A stretch of 64,000 nucleotides of DNA, from NCBI GenBank assembly GCA_964344765.1, contig CAYFOM010000003.1, positions 1-64,000 on the forward strand. Direction: 5' to 3'. How positions within the stretch are numbered: position 1 is the stretch's first letter; each line of letters opens with the position of its first letter. Made by a program: the position numbers and the translations under genes. This DNA comes from JACNIZ01 sp964344765 (GTDB lineage Bacteria > Planctomycetota > UBA1135). Below, in pieces: positions 26,812 to 35,412 of this stretch. The notes beneath the pieces are model-generated. The model saw only the letters and a list, made by a program, of their open reading frames with translations, did not search any database and had not been told where the DNA came from.

Positions 26812-29800
26812 ATGCTAATCCCGATGCTCCAGCCTCTTTCCCTAATTCTCCTTGCGGTGCCGCTGAGCGCATGTGCCAGCGTAGACGCCCAGACCGTGGC
26901 CGCCGCCGACGCCACCCCGACGTTGGCCGCCCAAGTCCTGCCGGAACATAAGGTTCCGCGGCGGCCTTCTCTTTCGCCGGACGGCTCCAAAATCGCTTAC
27001 AGCCACAGCGGCGACATTTGGGTTGCCGGTCTGGCCGACGGCTCCGCGACACGACTGACCGCTCACCCCGGTTACGACACCTCGCCAATCTGGTCGCCCG
27101 ACGGCAGCAAGATCGCTTTCGCCGGCAATCGCCACGGCAACTTCGACACCTTTGTCGTCGCCGCTGCTGGCGGAGAACCGCAGCGATTGACTTGGTTGTC
27201 GGAAAGCGAAGCCCTGCATGGTTGGCTGGACAACGACACCTTGTTGCTGGGCATGACCCGCGACCGTTGGTACAACCGTTACGGCCGTGGCCAAGGCCTG
27301 TGGACGGTGAATCTGGATGGAAACACGCCGCAGTTGTTGGGTGACTTCCCAACCGGTCGCTGTGCGATTTCGCCGAACGGAAACGTCATTGTTTATGAAC
27401 GTGGTTCCGGCGATCAGCGTCGGCGCGCTTATCGCGGCCCGGCCAACAATGACTTGTGGGTTTTTGATCGCAGTAGTGGCGAACACCGCGCGCTGACCGA
27501 AACCGATGGCAGTGAGTTCTGCCCGCAATTCAGCGCCGACGGCAACTCGGTTTACTTCTTGAGCGATGCCAAGTGCGATCAAAACGCCGATGCCCGTGAC
27601 CTAGGCATGTGGAAGGTGCCGCTCAAAGGTGGCAAGGCCAAGTTGGTTTATCACCCCGGTGGCCGTTCCTCGCTGCGTTACAACACGGTGCGTTCCGATC
27701 AAGGAATCGCCGTCAGTGAATTGGGTGATGCCTTTGTGCGCATTAACTTGAATGATGGCAGCGCCGACACTTTACGCGTATTTGGTGGTGTGGATTCTTC
27801 TATCCCGAATCAAGCAACCGTAACCGTAAGCGGCGGGGCATCGGAACTGGCAGTTTCGCCCGACGGCGAGACCATTGCCTTTGTTGCGCGCGGCGATTTG
27901 TATGCGCTGCGCAAGCACGACAAGATCGAACGCGCGGCGCGGGTTACGTCGGCGGCGGCCATTGATGGCAACCCGGTTTGGGTAGAGGACGGCAAGGCTT
28001 TGTTGTTTGTGTCCGAGCGTCACGGCAATGGTGAGATTTATAAGGTCACCACTTCGGATGAAGACACGCCGTTTTACTTGGAGCGCAACTTCGTTGAAAC
28101 GCGCTTGACCAACACCGATGAAAATGAATCCGCAGTTTCTCTGTCGCCGGACGGCAAGACATTGGCATGGGTTCAGGGCAACGGACGATTTGTCGTCGGC
28201 GATCCCAAAACCTTGGCGATCAAGCGCGAGATCTACAACAGCTTTGAGGGGCCTGATTACGCCTGGTCTCCTGATTCCAAGTGGTTGGCGTACTCGGTTT
28301 CCGATGACGACTTCAACTACGAGATCTACTTGTCGCTGGTTTCGGTGGAAGGCGTTGCCGCAGATGCACCTGGCGTGCAGCCCTACAACATCACCATGCA
28401 CCCGGACGACGATACTAGTCCTCGCTGGTCGCCGGATGGACGCAAGCTGACTTTCACTTCGCGTCGCCGCATGCTCGACGAAACCGATGTTTGGCTTTGC
28501 CACTTGCGCAAAGAAGATGTCGAAATGACCGAGCGCGAGCGCTTGGAAGCCGAAGAGGCACGTGCTAAGGCGAAGAAGGAAAAGGCAAAGAAAGAGAAGG
28601 CCAAGAAGGACGAACCGAAGAAGGACGAACCGGGTAAAGACGAGCCCAAGAAGGACGAGCCGAAGGCCGAGCCTAAGTCCGAACCGAAGGCTGACCCCGC
28701 CAAACAAGAGCCGGCCAAGGCTGATGCCAAGCAAGAAGGCGAAGGCAAAAAAGATGGCGACAAGGAAGAGAAGGAAAAGAAAGAGGTCGAGCCCACCGTC
28801 ATTGATTTCGATGGCTTGCGCGATCGCTTGCGCCGCCTCACCAACGCCGAAGGCAACGAATCGGCATTGGGTTGGGATGCCAAGTCCGAGAAGGTTTACT
28901 ACAACGCCACGCTCGGTACGCGGCTGACATCCGGCACCTCGGGTGATACCGGTTTCTTTGAAGTCGACATTTACGAGCGCGACCCCAGCAAGTTGTTGTC
29001 GTCGCGTGTGTCGTCGTTTGTGACCGGCGAAAAAGAGGTCTACTACGTTCGTTCCGGCAACGTGCAAGCACGCGGCGGGAAGGAGACCACTTACCCGTTC
29101 TCGGTGCGCATTCGCGAAGACCGTCCAGCCTTGCGCGGCGCGATCATCGATCAAGCATGGCGCGTGTTGCAGGACTGGTTCTATGACGAAAACTTCCACG
29201 GTGTGAACTGGAGTTCGGAGCTGAACAAGTGGAAGCCGATTGCTCAAGCTGCGTCGACGCCGGAAGACTTCGAAGACATCATGAACTGGATGCTCGGCGA
29301 GCTGAATGCCAGTCACATGGGCTTCTACGGTGATGGTGGTCTGGCTGCCGCCGAGGTCGACAGCACTTCGACCGGCGTCTTGGGTGTGGTTTGGGATCAC
29401 GCATACACCGGCCCAGGTCGCAAAGTTCTGGAAGTGCTGCCGGATACTCCGGCTTCGCGCGATGCCAGTCGCTTGCAGGTCGGTGACGTCGTCCTGGCGG
29501 TCGATGGAATCAGCCTGGCTGAAGACGGCAACTGGGATCGGTTGATGGCCGGAACTGCAGGTCAGGAAACCATGCTGACGGTGACCACCGACGGTGAGCA
29601 GCACGATGTCTTAATTCGCCCGAGTGGTTATTCGGCGCTGCGAGGCGCTTTGTATGACCGCCGCGAACGCAACCTCCGGAGCAAGGTTGAAGGCGGCAGC
29701 GAAGGCAAATTGGGATACATCCACATTCAGGCCATGGGTACGCCCAGCTTGCTGGAATTCGAGCGCAAGCTCTACGCGGCAGGTCACGGCAAAGAGGCTC

Positions 29801-30273
29801 TGGTCATTGACGTGCGCGACAACGGCGGTGGTTGGACCACCGATATGGTGCTGAGCATGCTGATGGTCAACGACCACGCGTTCACCATTCCGCGTGGCGG
29901 CGGCGTCGGTTATCCGCAGGGACGCCGCATCTTTGGCACCTGGAACAAGCCTGTGGTAGTGTTGTGCAACGAAAATTCGTATTCCAACGCCGAAATTTTC
30001 TCGTGGGCGATCAAAACGCTGAAACGCGGACCCTTGGTTGGCAAACAAACGTTTGGAGCGGTGATTTCTACCGGCGGCGCAGGCCTGCTCGGTGGCAATT
30101 TCATCCGCATGCCATTCCGTGGCTGGTACGTGCTCGATGAAGCAAAGACCAACATGGAATTAAACGGTTGTCCGCCGGATTACGCGGTGGAGAACTTGCC
30201 CGGCGATTTCGCTTCCGAGCGTGACCGCCAACTTGAAAAAGCAATCGAAATCGGGCTTTCGCTCGTAAAGTGA
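26812..30273 (+). CDS. Tricorn protease homologue, lipoprotein
   Basis: 1153 aa. A lipoprotein signal with lipobox LSAC gives Cys21, so the enzyme is membrane-anchored rather than cytosolic like archaeal Tricorn. Two beta-propeller regions with WSPDG/LSPDG repeats (about 50-340 and 345-575) are followed by a charged low-complexity insert (about 576-661), the C1 helical domain with His835 in GELNASHMGF, a PDZ domain (about 850-940), and the C2 domain with NENSYSNAEIFS, where Ser1058 is the likely nucleophile. It should degrade peptides. GGGAG-like SD (GGGAG) lies 5 nt before the ATG. Confidence 0.93.
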   Translation: MLIPMLQPLSLILLAVPLSACASVDAQTVAAADATPTLAAQVLPEHKVPRRPSLSPDGSKIAYSHSGDIWVAGLADGSATRLTAHPGYDTSPIWSPDGSKIAFAGNRHGNFDTFVVAAAGGEPQRLTWLSESEALHGWLDNDTLLLGMTRDRWYNRYGRGQGLWTVNLDGNTPQLLGDFPTGRCAISPNGNVIVYERGSGDQRRRAYRGPANNDLWVFDRSSGEHRALTETDGSEFCPQFSADGNSVYFLSDAKCDQNADARDLGMWKVPLKGGKAKLVYHPGGRSSLRYNTVRSDQGIAVSELGDAFVRINLNDGSADTLRVFGGVDSSIPNQATVTVSGGASELAVSPDGETIAFVARGDLYALRKHDKIERAARVTSAAAIDGNPVWVEDGKALLFVSERHGNGEIYKVTTSDEDTPFYLERNFVETRLTNTDENESAVSLSPDGKTLAWVQGNGRFVVGDPKTLAIKREIYNSFEGPDYAWSPDSKWLAYSVSDDDFNYEIYLSLVSVEGVAADAPGVQPYNITMHPDDDTSPRWSPDGRKLTFTSRRRMLDETDVWLCHLRKEDVEMTERERLEAEEARAKAKKEKAKKEKAKKDEPKKDEPGKDEPKKDEPKAEPKSEPKADPAKQEPAKADAKQEGEGKKDGDKEEKEKKEVEPTVIDFDGLRDRLRRLTNAEGNESALGWDAKSEKVYYNATLGTRLTSGTSGDTGFFEVDIYERDPSKLLSSRVSSFVTGEKEVYYVRSGNVQARGGKETTYPFSVRIREDRPALRGAIIDQAWRVLQDWFYDENFHGVNWSSELNKWKPIAQAASTPEDFEDIMNWMLGELNASHMGFYGDGGLAAAEVDSTSTGVLGVVWDHAYTGPGRKVLEVLPDTPASRDASRLQVGDVVLAVDGISLAEDGNWDRLMAGTAGQETMLTVTTDGEQHDVLIRPSGYSALRGALYDRRERNLRSKVEGGSEGKLGYIHIQAMGTPSLLEFERKLYAAGHGKEALVIDVRDNGGGWTTDMVLSMLMVNDHAFTIPRGGGVGYPQGRRIFGTWNKPVVVLCNENSYSNAEIFSWAIKTLKRGPLVGKQTFGAVISTGGAGLLGGNFIRMPFRGWYVLDEAKTNMELNGCPPDYAVENLPGDFASERDRQLEKAIEIGLSLVK

Positions 30274-30331
30274 TGCATTCCATGGGTCCTACTTCGGTGG
30301 GGCCCAAAACCAACGCTCCTTTGTACGCTCC

Positions 30332-30832
30332 ATGATTCTTCCCTTACAAGAAACCCAAGCTTCCGGCGGCTTCCTGGATCAAGTCAGCCAGGCTTTTAGC
30401 AACGACATTTTCATGTCGTGGGAGTTCTGGACAGTGATGTCCGTGATCCTGCTGATCGGAGAAATTCTGACGGCGGGCTTCCTGCTTGGTGCCTTCGTTC
30501 CGGGAACAATTACTGCTGCGCTCCTCGCCGCATTCGGCTGGGGGTTCCAAGCGCAGCTGTGGGGCTTTGTCGGTGGCACTTTGGTCGGTCTATTTTTGAT
30601 TCGACCGCTTCTGCTTCGCAAGCTGGAAGTAGAAGGTGAACCTACTAACGTCGAGGCTCTTTGTGGCTTGGACGGTGAAGTGGTGGAAGAGATCTCTCCG
30701 CGAAATCCGGGCCGAGTTCGATTGCGTTCGGAAGAGTGGCGGGCAACCGCAACTCAAGCTATTCCCGCCGGAGCACAGGTTCGTGTGCTTGGTGTGACTG
30801 GCAACACTCTTGAAGTCGAGGCTCTCGGCTAA
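30332..30832 (+). CDS. NfeD-family membrane protein
   Basis: 166 aa. Three or four hydrophobic segments between about residues 28 and 95 are followed by a small beta-barrel (about 105-165) with GLDGEVVEEISP, GRVRLRSEEWRA and VRVLGVTGNTLEVE, the OB-fold typical of short NfeD proteins. These proteins work with the neighbouring SPFH/stomatin protein in membrane quality control or microdomain organisation. The SPFH gene starts 35 nt downstream, the conserved pairing for this family. There is no ClpP-like protease domain, so this is the short form. Confidence 0.9.
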   Translation: MILPLQETQASGGFLDQVSQAFSNDIFMSWEFWTVMSVILLIGEILTAGFLLGAFVPGTITAALLAAFGWGFQAQLWGFVGGTLVGLFLIRPLLLRKLEVEGEPTNVEALCGLDGEVVEEISPRNPGRVRLRSEEWRATATQAIPAGAQVRVLGVTGNTLEVEALG

Positions 30833-30867
30833 TCCGATTCCCCAATCATGTTTTCCTGCCCAAACAA

Positions 30868-31860
30868 ATGGAAGCTCTCGTTGTCACTTTTGTCGTCTTC
30901 ATCATCGTTCTTGCGGTCTTTGGCCTCAAGGTCGTGCACCAAGCTGAAGTCGTCGTCATTGAGCGACTGGGTAAATACAGTCGTACTCTGCAACCCGGTA
31001 TTAATTTCATCTTTCCGATTGTCGATCGGCCGCGGGCCATCGCCTGGCGATCGGTGGTGACCAGCTTGAAGGGCGCCACCGTGGTCCAAGAGGCGCATAC
31101 CTCGCGAGTCGATTTGCGCGAACAGGTGTTTGACTTCCCGAAGCAGTCGGTGATTACTTCGGATAACGTCGTCATTGAGATCAACGGTCTGCTTTACTAC
31201 CAGATCACCGATCCCAAGCGCGCTGTTTACGAGGTTGCCAACCTGCCGAACGCAATTGAGAAGTTGGCGCAAACTACGCTGCGTAACATCATTGGTGATT
31301 TGGGTCTGGACCAGACATTGTCGTCGCGTGATGACATCAACTTGCAAATGCGCGCGGTGCTGGACGAAGCCACCGACAAGTGGGGGGTGAAGGTCAACCG
31401 CGTCGAGATTCAGGACATCGATCCGCCGCACACGGTGCGCGAGGCGATGGAGATGCAGATGAAAGCGGAGCGGGAACGTCGAGCTGTGATTCTGGAGGCG
31501 GAAGGTGTGAAGCGCGCGCAGATTTTGCGTGCCGAAGGTCATCGTGACGCCGACATCGCTCGCGGTGAAGGTGACCGCCAATCAAACATTCTGCGTGCAG
31601 AAGGTGAAACCAAGTCGTTGCAACTGGTGGCCGAAGCACTGAAGCAGTCCAACGTGGATCCCTCGCAATATCTGATTGCGACCAAGTACTTGACCACTCT
31701 GGCCGAGATTGGTGGGTCGGAAAGCCGCGCCGACAAGACGGTCTTCTTGCCCTACGAGGCAACCGGGGTGATGTCCAGCGTTGGCGTTCTCAAGGAGATG
31801 TTTACCGCAACCGGTGGACCGGGTGGACCGGTTTCTCCGCCGCCTCCACCGACCATGTAA
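30868..31860 (+). CDS. SPFH/stomatin-family protein (slipin, QmcA-like)
   Basis: 330 aa. One N-terminal transmembrane helix (about 4-20) is followed by an SPFH/band-7 domain (about 22-190, with VVIERLGKYSRTLQPG and the ITDPKRAVYEV block). A charged coiled coil follows with AEG-type repeats (about 195-265: AEGVKRAQILRAEG, RAEGETKSLQ), then a Gly/Pro-rich tail. Such proteins form large ring or cage assemblies in the inner membrane and often regulate FtsH-type proteases. Partner: the NfeD gene immediately upstream. Confidence 0.93.
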   Translation: MEALVVTFVVFIIVLAVFGLKVVHQAEVVVIERLGKYSRTLQPGINFIFPIVDRPRAIAWRSVVTSLKGATVVQEAHTSRVDLREQVFDFPKQSVITSDNVVIEINGLLYYQITDPKRAVYEVANLPNAIEKLAQTTLRNIIGDLGLDQTLSSRDDINLQMRAVLDEATDKWGVKVNRVEIQDIDPPHTVREAMEMQMKAERERRAVILEAEGVKRAQILRAEGHRDADIARGEGDRQSNILRAEGETKSLQLVAEALKQSNVDPSQYLIATKYLTTLAEIGGSESRADKTVFLPYEATGVMSSVGVLKEMFTATGGPGGPVSPPPPPTM

Positions 31861-31885
31861 TCGCTGAACAGCGCCGACTTGCCAA

Positions 31886-32575
31886 CTAGTTGGCAGCCAA
31901 AACCTGCAGGTTCTCAACCAGAGCCTGCAGGTCTTTTGCGTGATGGGCGATCGGCAGGTGGGTGGGCATCGGCGTTTGGTAGCGCTCAAGGAAACCCAGT
32001 GGGAAGCCGAGTTCATGCGCCGGATTTAAGTCGTAGTGCGGAGTAAAGCTGACGTGAAGCACCTCGGCCGCAGTGCAGCCGAGTTTCTCCAGCGCACGAT
32101 GCCAGTGTGCGGGTGCAGGCTTGTATCTTTGCACATGCTCGGCCGAGACGAACAGATGCACATCGGTTTTCAATTGCTGCTCGGCGGTTTGCAACAGGAT
32201 GCTGTGATCGCAATTGCTCAACAAGCCGACCTTGGTCATGCCAGCCAATTGCTGCAACGCCGCCACCGTATCGGCGAAGGGCGGCCAATGCGGCTGGCTG
32301 TGGGCAAACTGCAATCCCTGTTCCCGCGGAAGTTCTACCCCGCAAGTTTCGGCGCAGGCGCGCTGGATGGATTGACACAAAATTTCCACGTACGGCATCC
32401 ACGGACCCGCCTCTAGCTCGATTTCAATCGGGCCGCGTGCTTCGATCAGCTGTGGAATGTGGTCCAAGTGCCCTTGCAGGGCGGACAGCTCGCGCAGCGC
32501 GTCGGATTGGCCGCGATGCCAGTCAATCAAAGTTCCATAACAATCAAATGTCACCGCGCGGTAGGGGAAGGCCAT
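31886..32575 (-). CDS. HAD hydrolase, haloacid-dehalogenase type II-like
   Basis: 229 aa from ATG 32575. Motif I is VTFDCYGTLIDW with nucleophile Asp11, the form typical of type II haloacid dehalogenases and related phosphatases. Motif II is the Ser in GLLSNCDH, motif III the Lys in YKPAPAHW, and motif IV is less canonical (FTPHYDLNPA). A helical cap domain (about 20-90) is present. A -10-like TAAACT ends 5 nt before the ATG; a longer upstream frame was rejected because it crosses this element. Substrate unknown. The gene is divergent from the ABC operon and convergent with the SPFH gene. Confidence 0.82.
   Translation of the reverse strand: MAFPYRAVTFDCYGTLIDWHRGQSDALRELSALQGHLDHIPQLIEARGPIEIELEAGPWMPYVEILCQSIQRACAETCGVELPREQGLQFAHSQPHWPPFADTVAALQQLAGMTKVGLLSNCDHSILLQTAEQQLKTDVHLFVSAEHVQRYKPAPAHWHRALEKLGCTAAEVLHVSFTPHYDLNPAHELGFPLGFLERYQTPMPTHLPIAHHAKDLQALVENLQVLAAN
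31902..31938 (+). terminator. Terminator of the NfeD-SPFH operon inside a convergent gene
   Basis: ACCTGCAGG (31902-31910) pairs CCTGCAGGT (31924-31932) across a 13-nt loop and is followed by CTTTT. It lies within the 3' coding part of the convergent HAD gene. A perfect 16-bp palindrome (TGCCAACTAGTTGGCA, 31880-31895) just upstream spans that gene's stop codon and could act in both directions. Confidence 0.45.
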
Positions 32576-32580
32576 ATCAG

Positions 32581-32586
32581 AGTTTA
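32581..32586 (-). promoter_or_regulatory. -10 element of the HAD gene
   Basis: On the minus strand TAAACT ends 5 nt before the ATG at 32575. No clear -35 is seen. It lies in the 84-nt gap shared with the divergent ABC operon. Confidence 0.35.
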
Positions 32587-32659
32587 GCAACGGCACAAAT
32601 TCCGATTCCGGGCGCAGAAAGCGTGAACCTGCGGCTCCGCAGCCGTACAACAGACCATC

Positions 32660-33604
32660 ATGTCCACCCATGCCGCCGTCGTCTGTCAAGATTTGCATGT
32701 ACGGCTCGGTCGTACCGAGGTGCTGACCGGGGTGGACCTACAGGTCAATGCTGGAGACCTGTACGGCTTGCTTGGGCGAAATGGCGCCGGCAAAACCACG
32801 TCGATGCGGGCAATGTTGGGCTATCAGCCCTTTCACCGTGGCGCGGCCGAGATTTTTGGAGTCGCTGCGGCGAGCATTCACAAGGTTAGCCAGCCCATTG
32901 GTGTGGCCCTCGACCCGCCGGGATTGGACGACAGCTTGACGGTTCGACAAAACCTTGAGTTGGCTCGCATACGCGGAGGCATAAGCGGCGGTCGCTCGGT
33001 GGACGAAGTGCTTGACCTCGTCGGCCTAACGCATCGTGCCGGCCATTACGGCGATCGACTTTCCCATGGCCAAGGCCGACGGGCGGCAGTGGCGCGCGCC
33101 CTGTTGGGTGATCCGCGGCTACTGGTTTTGGATGAGCCGCTGTCCGGTTTGGATCCGCAAGGCGTCGAGACGTTGATCGATTTGTTTTTGCATCTGAGCC
33201 GCGACCAAGGCGTCACCGTGTTGCTGTCCAGTCATCACTTGCGTGAGGTTGAAGATGTATGCACGCGCGTGGGCATGATCGAAGGCGGCCGCACCGTGTT
33301 GGAAGGGGAAGTCGTTGGTTTGTTGCAGCAAGCCGGCGACGGATTGCGCATCCACTGCTCCCGTGTCGATGTCGCGACCAAGCTGATGGCCCAGCATCCC
33401 GGCGTACGAGAAATTTCACCTGGTGCCAACGAGGGTGAACTCCGAGCCAAGCTTGATTCCAACTGCGATTTAGCCGCGTTGCTGCAAGCTCTCGTTCAAG
33501 CCGATTGCGGTGTAGAAGAATTCAGTCGCGAACGCGCCAGTTTGGTTGACGTCTTCCAAGCCGCCGTCGAAGCTCCGTCCAAGAATCAGGAGGCGGTGGC
33601 ATGA
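32660..33604 (+). CDS. ABC transporter ATP-binding subunit
   Basis: 314 aa. The nucleotide-binding domain has Walker A GRNGAGKT (39-46), a variant signature LSHGQ (134-138, His for Gly), Walker B LLVLDEP (154-160) and the switch His in LLSSHHL. A C-terminal extension of about 100 residues follows, as in ABC-2-type exporter ATPases of the CcmA/NatA group. It pairs with the permease gene, which overlaps it by 4 nt. The operon continues with a PDZ lipoprotein and two FG-GAP repeat proteins. Confidence 0.93.
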   Translation: MSTHAAVVCQDLHVRLGRTEVLTGVDLQVNAGDLYGLLGRNGAGKTTSMRAMLGYQPFHRGAAEIFGVAAASIHKVSQPIGVALDPPGLDDSLTVRQNLELARIRGGISGGRSVDEVLDLVGLTHRAGHYGDRLSHGQGRRAAVARALLGDPRLLVLDEPLSGLDPQGVETLIDLFLHLSRDQGVTVLLSSHHLREVEDVCTRVGMIEGGRTVLEGEVVGLLQQAGDGLRIHCSRVDVATKLMAQHPGVREISPGANEGELRAKLDSNCDLAALLQALVQADCGVEEFSRERASLVDVFQAAVEAPSKNQEAVA

Positions 33605-34452
33605 GTGGTTTTTGGCGTGCCTTCCGCGGCGAACTTTATTTGCTTCGCAGCCGACGCTCAATCCGCCGCGCACACCTGCTGGTTGCAGTTGTTGCAATCC
33701 TTCACGTGGTCGGGTCATTTTTTCTGCTCAAAGCCCAAGCCGGCATGGAAGGCGTCGAGCCGGCTGATCTTGCCGGGTGGAACTTTTGGCCGCGCATCGC
33801 CGCGGGTGCCCGAGCTGCCATGTACTTCGTCGAAGTTGTGGTCCTCGCGCTGATCGCCGGCTCCTTCCCAACCGAAATCGCCGGCGGAGTAGTTCGAGAT
33901 CCTCTGGTTCGCCGCATCTCGCGCCCGGCGCTGACACTGGCCCGTTCGTTTGCGGCACTGATCTTGCCGCTGACTCTTTATGCCACTGCGGTTGCCTTCG
34001 CTTGGATGACCTCGGCGGCTTTGTTTGACCCCGGCCCAATCCTCGACGAGGGCGACATCATTCTCGACGAAATCGATGTCAAAGAACCCGTGCAGTTGGC
34101 ATTGCTGCATGGCTTGCCGGCAATTTTCGCCTTAGGCGCCTTTGCCGTGGCTCTTTCAGTTGCCTTCCGCAAAGGCGTGGTTGCCGTTGGCGTTGGTTTG
34201 GGCTTGGTGCTCAGCGCGCGCATTCTGCATGAACCGCTGGGCGAAAAAGCGCCGTGGTTCTTCGCCGACACTTTGGCCGGTCTCGGTCCCGATTCCTTCC
34301 TGGAGCAAGCCGCCGGTTTTGCCCTCGGTTTCGGCAATTACTATCCGGAGAGTTTCAACGACGTTGTTGACAAGGGTTGGTATGCGCCGCTGCCGACACT
34401 TGCAGCCTTTATCATTGCGGCCTTAATCCTGTTCCGTCGTCGTTCCCTCTGA
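33601..34452 (+). CDS. ABC-2-type exporter permease
   Basis: 283 aa with about six hydrophobic segments: roughly residues 22-42, 75-95, 112-140, 165-190, 195-215 and 258-277. The N-terminus reads FWRAFRGELYLLRSRR, a short cytoplasmic coupling-type helix common in ABC-2 permeases. An acidic loop with ILDEGDIILDEIDV lies between segments. Its ATG overlaps the ATPase gene stop (ATGA), so the two form a transporter. Substrate unknown; the following secreted proteins are candidates, or the complex may act as a mechanotransmission ATPase on them. Confidence 0.8.
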   Translation: MSGFWRAFRGELYLLRSRRSIRRAHLLVAVVAILHVVGSFFLLKAQAGMEGVEPADLAGWNFWPRIAAGARAAMYFVEVVVLALIAGSFPTEIAGGVVRDPLVRRISRPALTLARSFAALILPLTLYATAVAFAWMTSAALFDPGPILDEGDIILDEIDVKEPVQLALLHGLPAIFALGAFAVALSVAFRKGVVAVGVGLGLVLSARILHEPLGEKAPWFFADTLAGLGPDSFLEQAAGFALGFGNYYPESFNDVVDKGWYAPLPTLAAFIIAALILFRRRSL

Positions 34453-34467
34453 GTCCGTTTCCTGCGC

Positions 34468-35412
34468 ATGACCAAAGCACCGACCTGTGTTCTTCGAGTC
34501 CTCACCGGCGTCGCACTGAGCCTGCTTGCATCTTGCACTTTCCGCACCGAACCGGAGCCACTGCCTAAAGGGTTCTTCGCCTTGGAGGCGGCAACCTACC
34601 AGGCGGAAGAATCCACCGGTTGGATTGGCGCCACCTTGGAAATGAACGACGCCGACAGTTTGGAGTCGTTGGACATCATGCCCGGGATTCGAGTCAGCGC
34701 GGTGGTCGAAGGAGGCCCCGCTCACGCCGCCGGTCTACGTATTGGCGACGTGCTCCTCAGCTTCAACGGCACGCCCACCGACGACCCCGATCGATTGAAC
34801 GCCATTTTGCTAGGAGTGACGGAAGCACAACAAGCTTCGCTGGAAATCCAACGCGGCAATGAGGTGCTCGAAGCAAGAGTTGAGGTGGAATTGCGCCGCG
34901 ACAATCAAATGCACAGCTTGTACTTTGTCGATCGCGCGTTGCTCAAGTTCGCGGTGCAAAACGATCCTGACGACGGCCGTTATCCACGCGTCAGTCATCT
35001 TGCCGACGAGTCGTCGCTAAAGAGAGCTCGAGTTTTGGTCGGCGATCGTATTTTGGAATTCCAGCAGCGCGACCCGGGTTCGGCGCGCGAGCTCATCCGC
35101 CGCGTCAAACAAGAATTGCAACCGGGCGACCTAGCTCATTTTGTCGTGCAAACCGGTGAGCAAGCACCGCGCAAAATTAAGGTGCGTGCGTGGGAACCCG
35201 ACATGGTTTTGAATAGCATCGGGCTTTGGCCGCTATTTGGCTGGGATGTCGATCGTGAAGAAAATCGATCTACTTTTGAACTAGGCGACTTAGTTCTGTT
35301 CAGCGTTTTCAAAGTTCAGCGCGTAGGCGAAGTGCGCCACTGGTCGATTTTGTCGCTGTTTCACTGGGAAACCGGCCGACCGACCTTGCTGACTTTGGAG
35401 GACGAATCATGA
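34468..35412 (+). CDS. PDZ-domain lipoprotein
   Basis: 314 aa. Signal with lipobox LASC gives lipidated Cys23. A PDZ domain occupies about residues 48-145, with the ligand groove sequence GWIGATLE and the loop GPAHAAGLRIGDVLLSFNG. A second, more divergent PDZ-like unit (about 160-245) has RARVLVGDRILEFQQRDPGSARELI. No protease domain is attached, so it is a binding or scaffold protein facing the periplasm. It sits 15 nt after the ABC permease and overlaps the first FG-GAP gene by 4 nt. Confidence 0.85.
   Translation: MTKAPTCVLRVLTGVALSLLASCTFRTEPEPLPKGFFALEAATYQAEESTGWIGATLEMNDADSLESLDIMPGIRVSAVVEGGPAHAAGLRIGDVLLSFNGTPTDDPDRLNAILLGVTEAQQASLEIQRGNEVLEARVEVELRRDNQMHSLYFVDRALLKFAVQNDPDDGRYPRVSHLADESSLKRARVLVGDRILEFQQRDPGSARELIRRVKQELQPGDLAHFVVQTGEQAPRKIKVRAWEPDMVLNSIGLWPLFGWDVDREENRSTFELGDLVLFSVFKVQRVGEVRHWSILSLFHWETGRPTLLTLEDES

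Noticed and set aside
27772..29604. 610-aa open frame on the minus strand inside the tricorn gene
   Set aside because: Antisense shadow of a long gene. The Leu/Phe-rich part mirrors the Lys/Glu-rich insert read backwards.
30279..30314. Stem TGGGTCC/GGGCCCA after the tricorn stop as a terminator
   Set aside because: It is followed by AAAACC, not by a T-run, and the NfeD gene starts only 58 nt after the stop.
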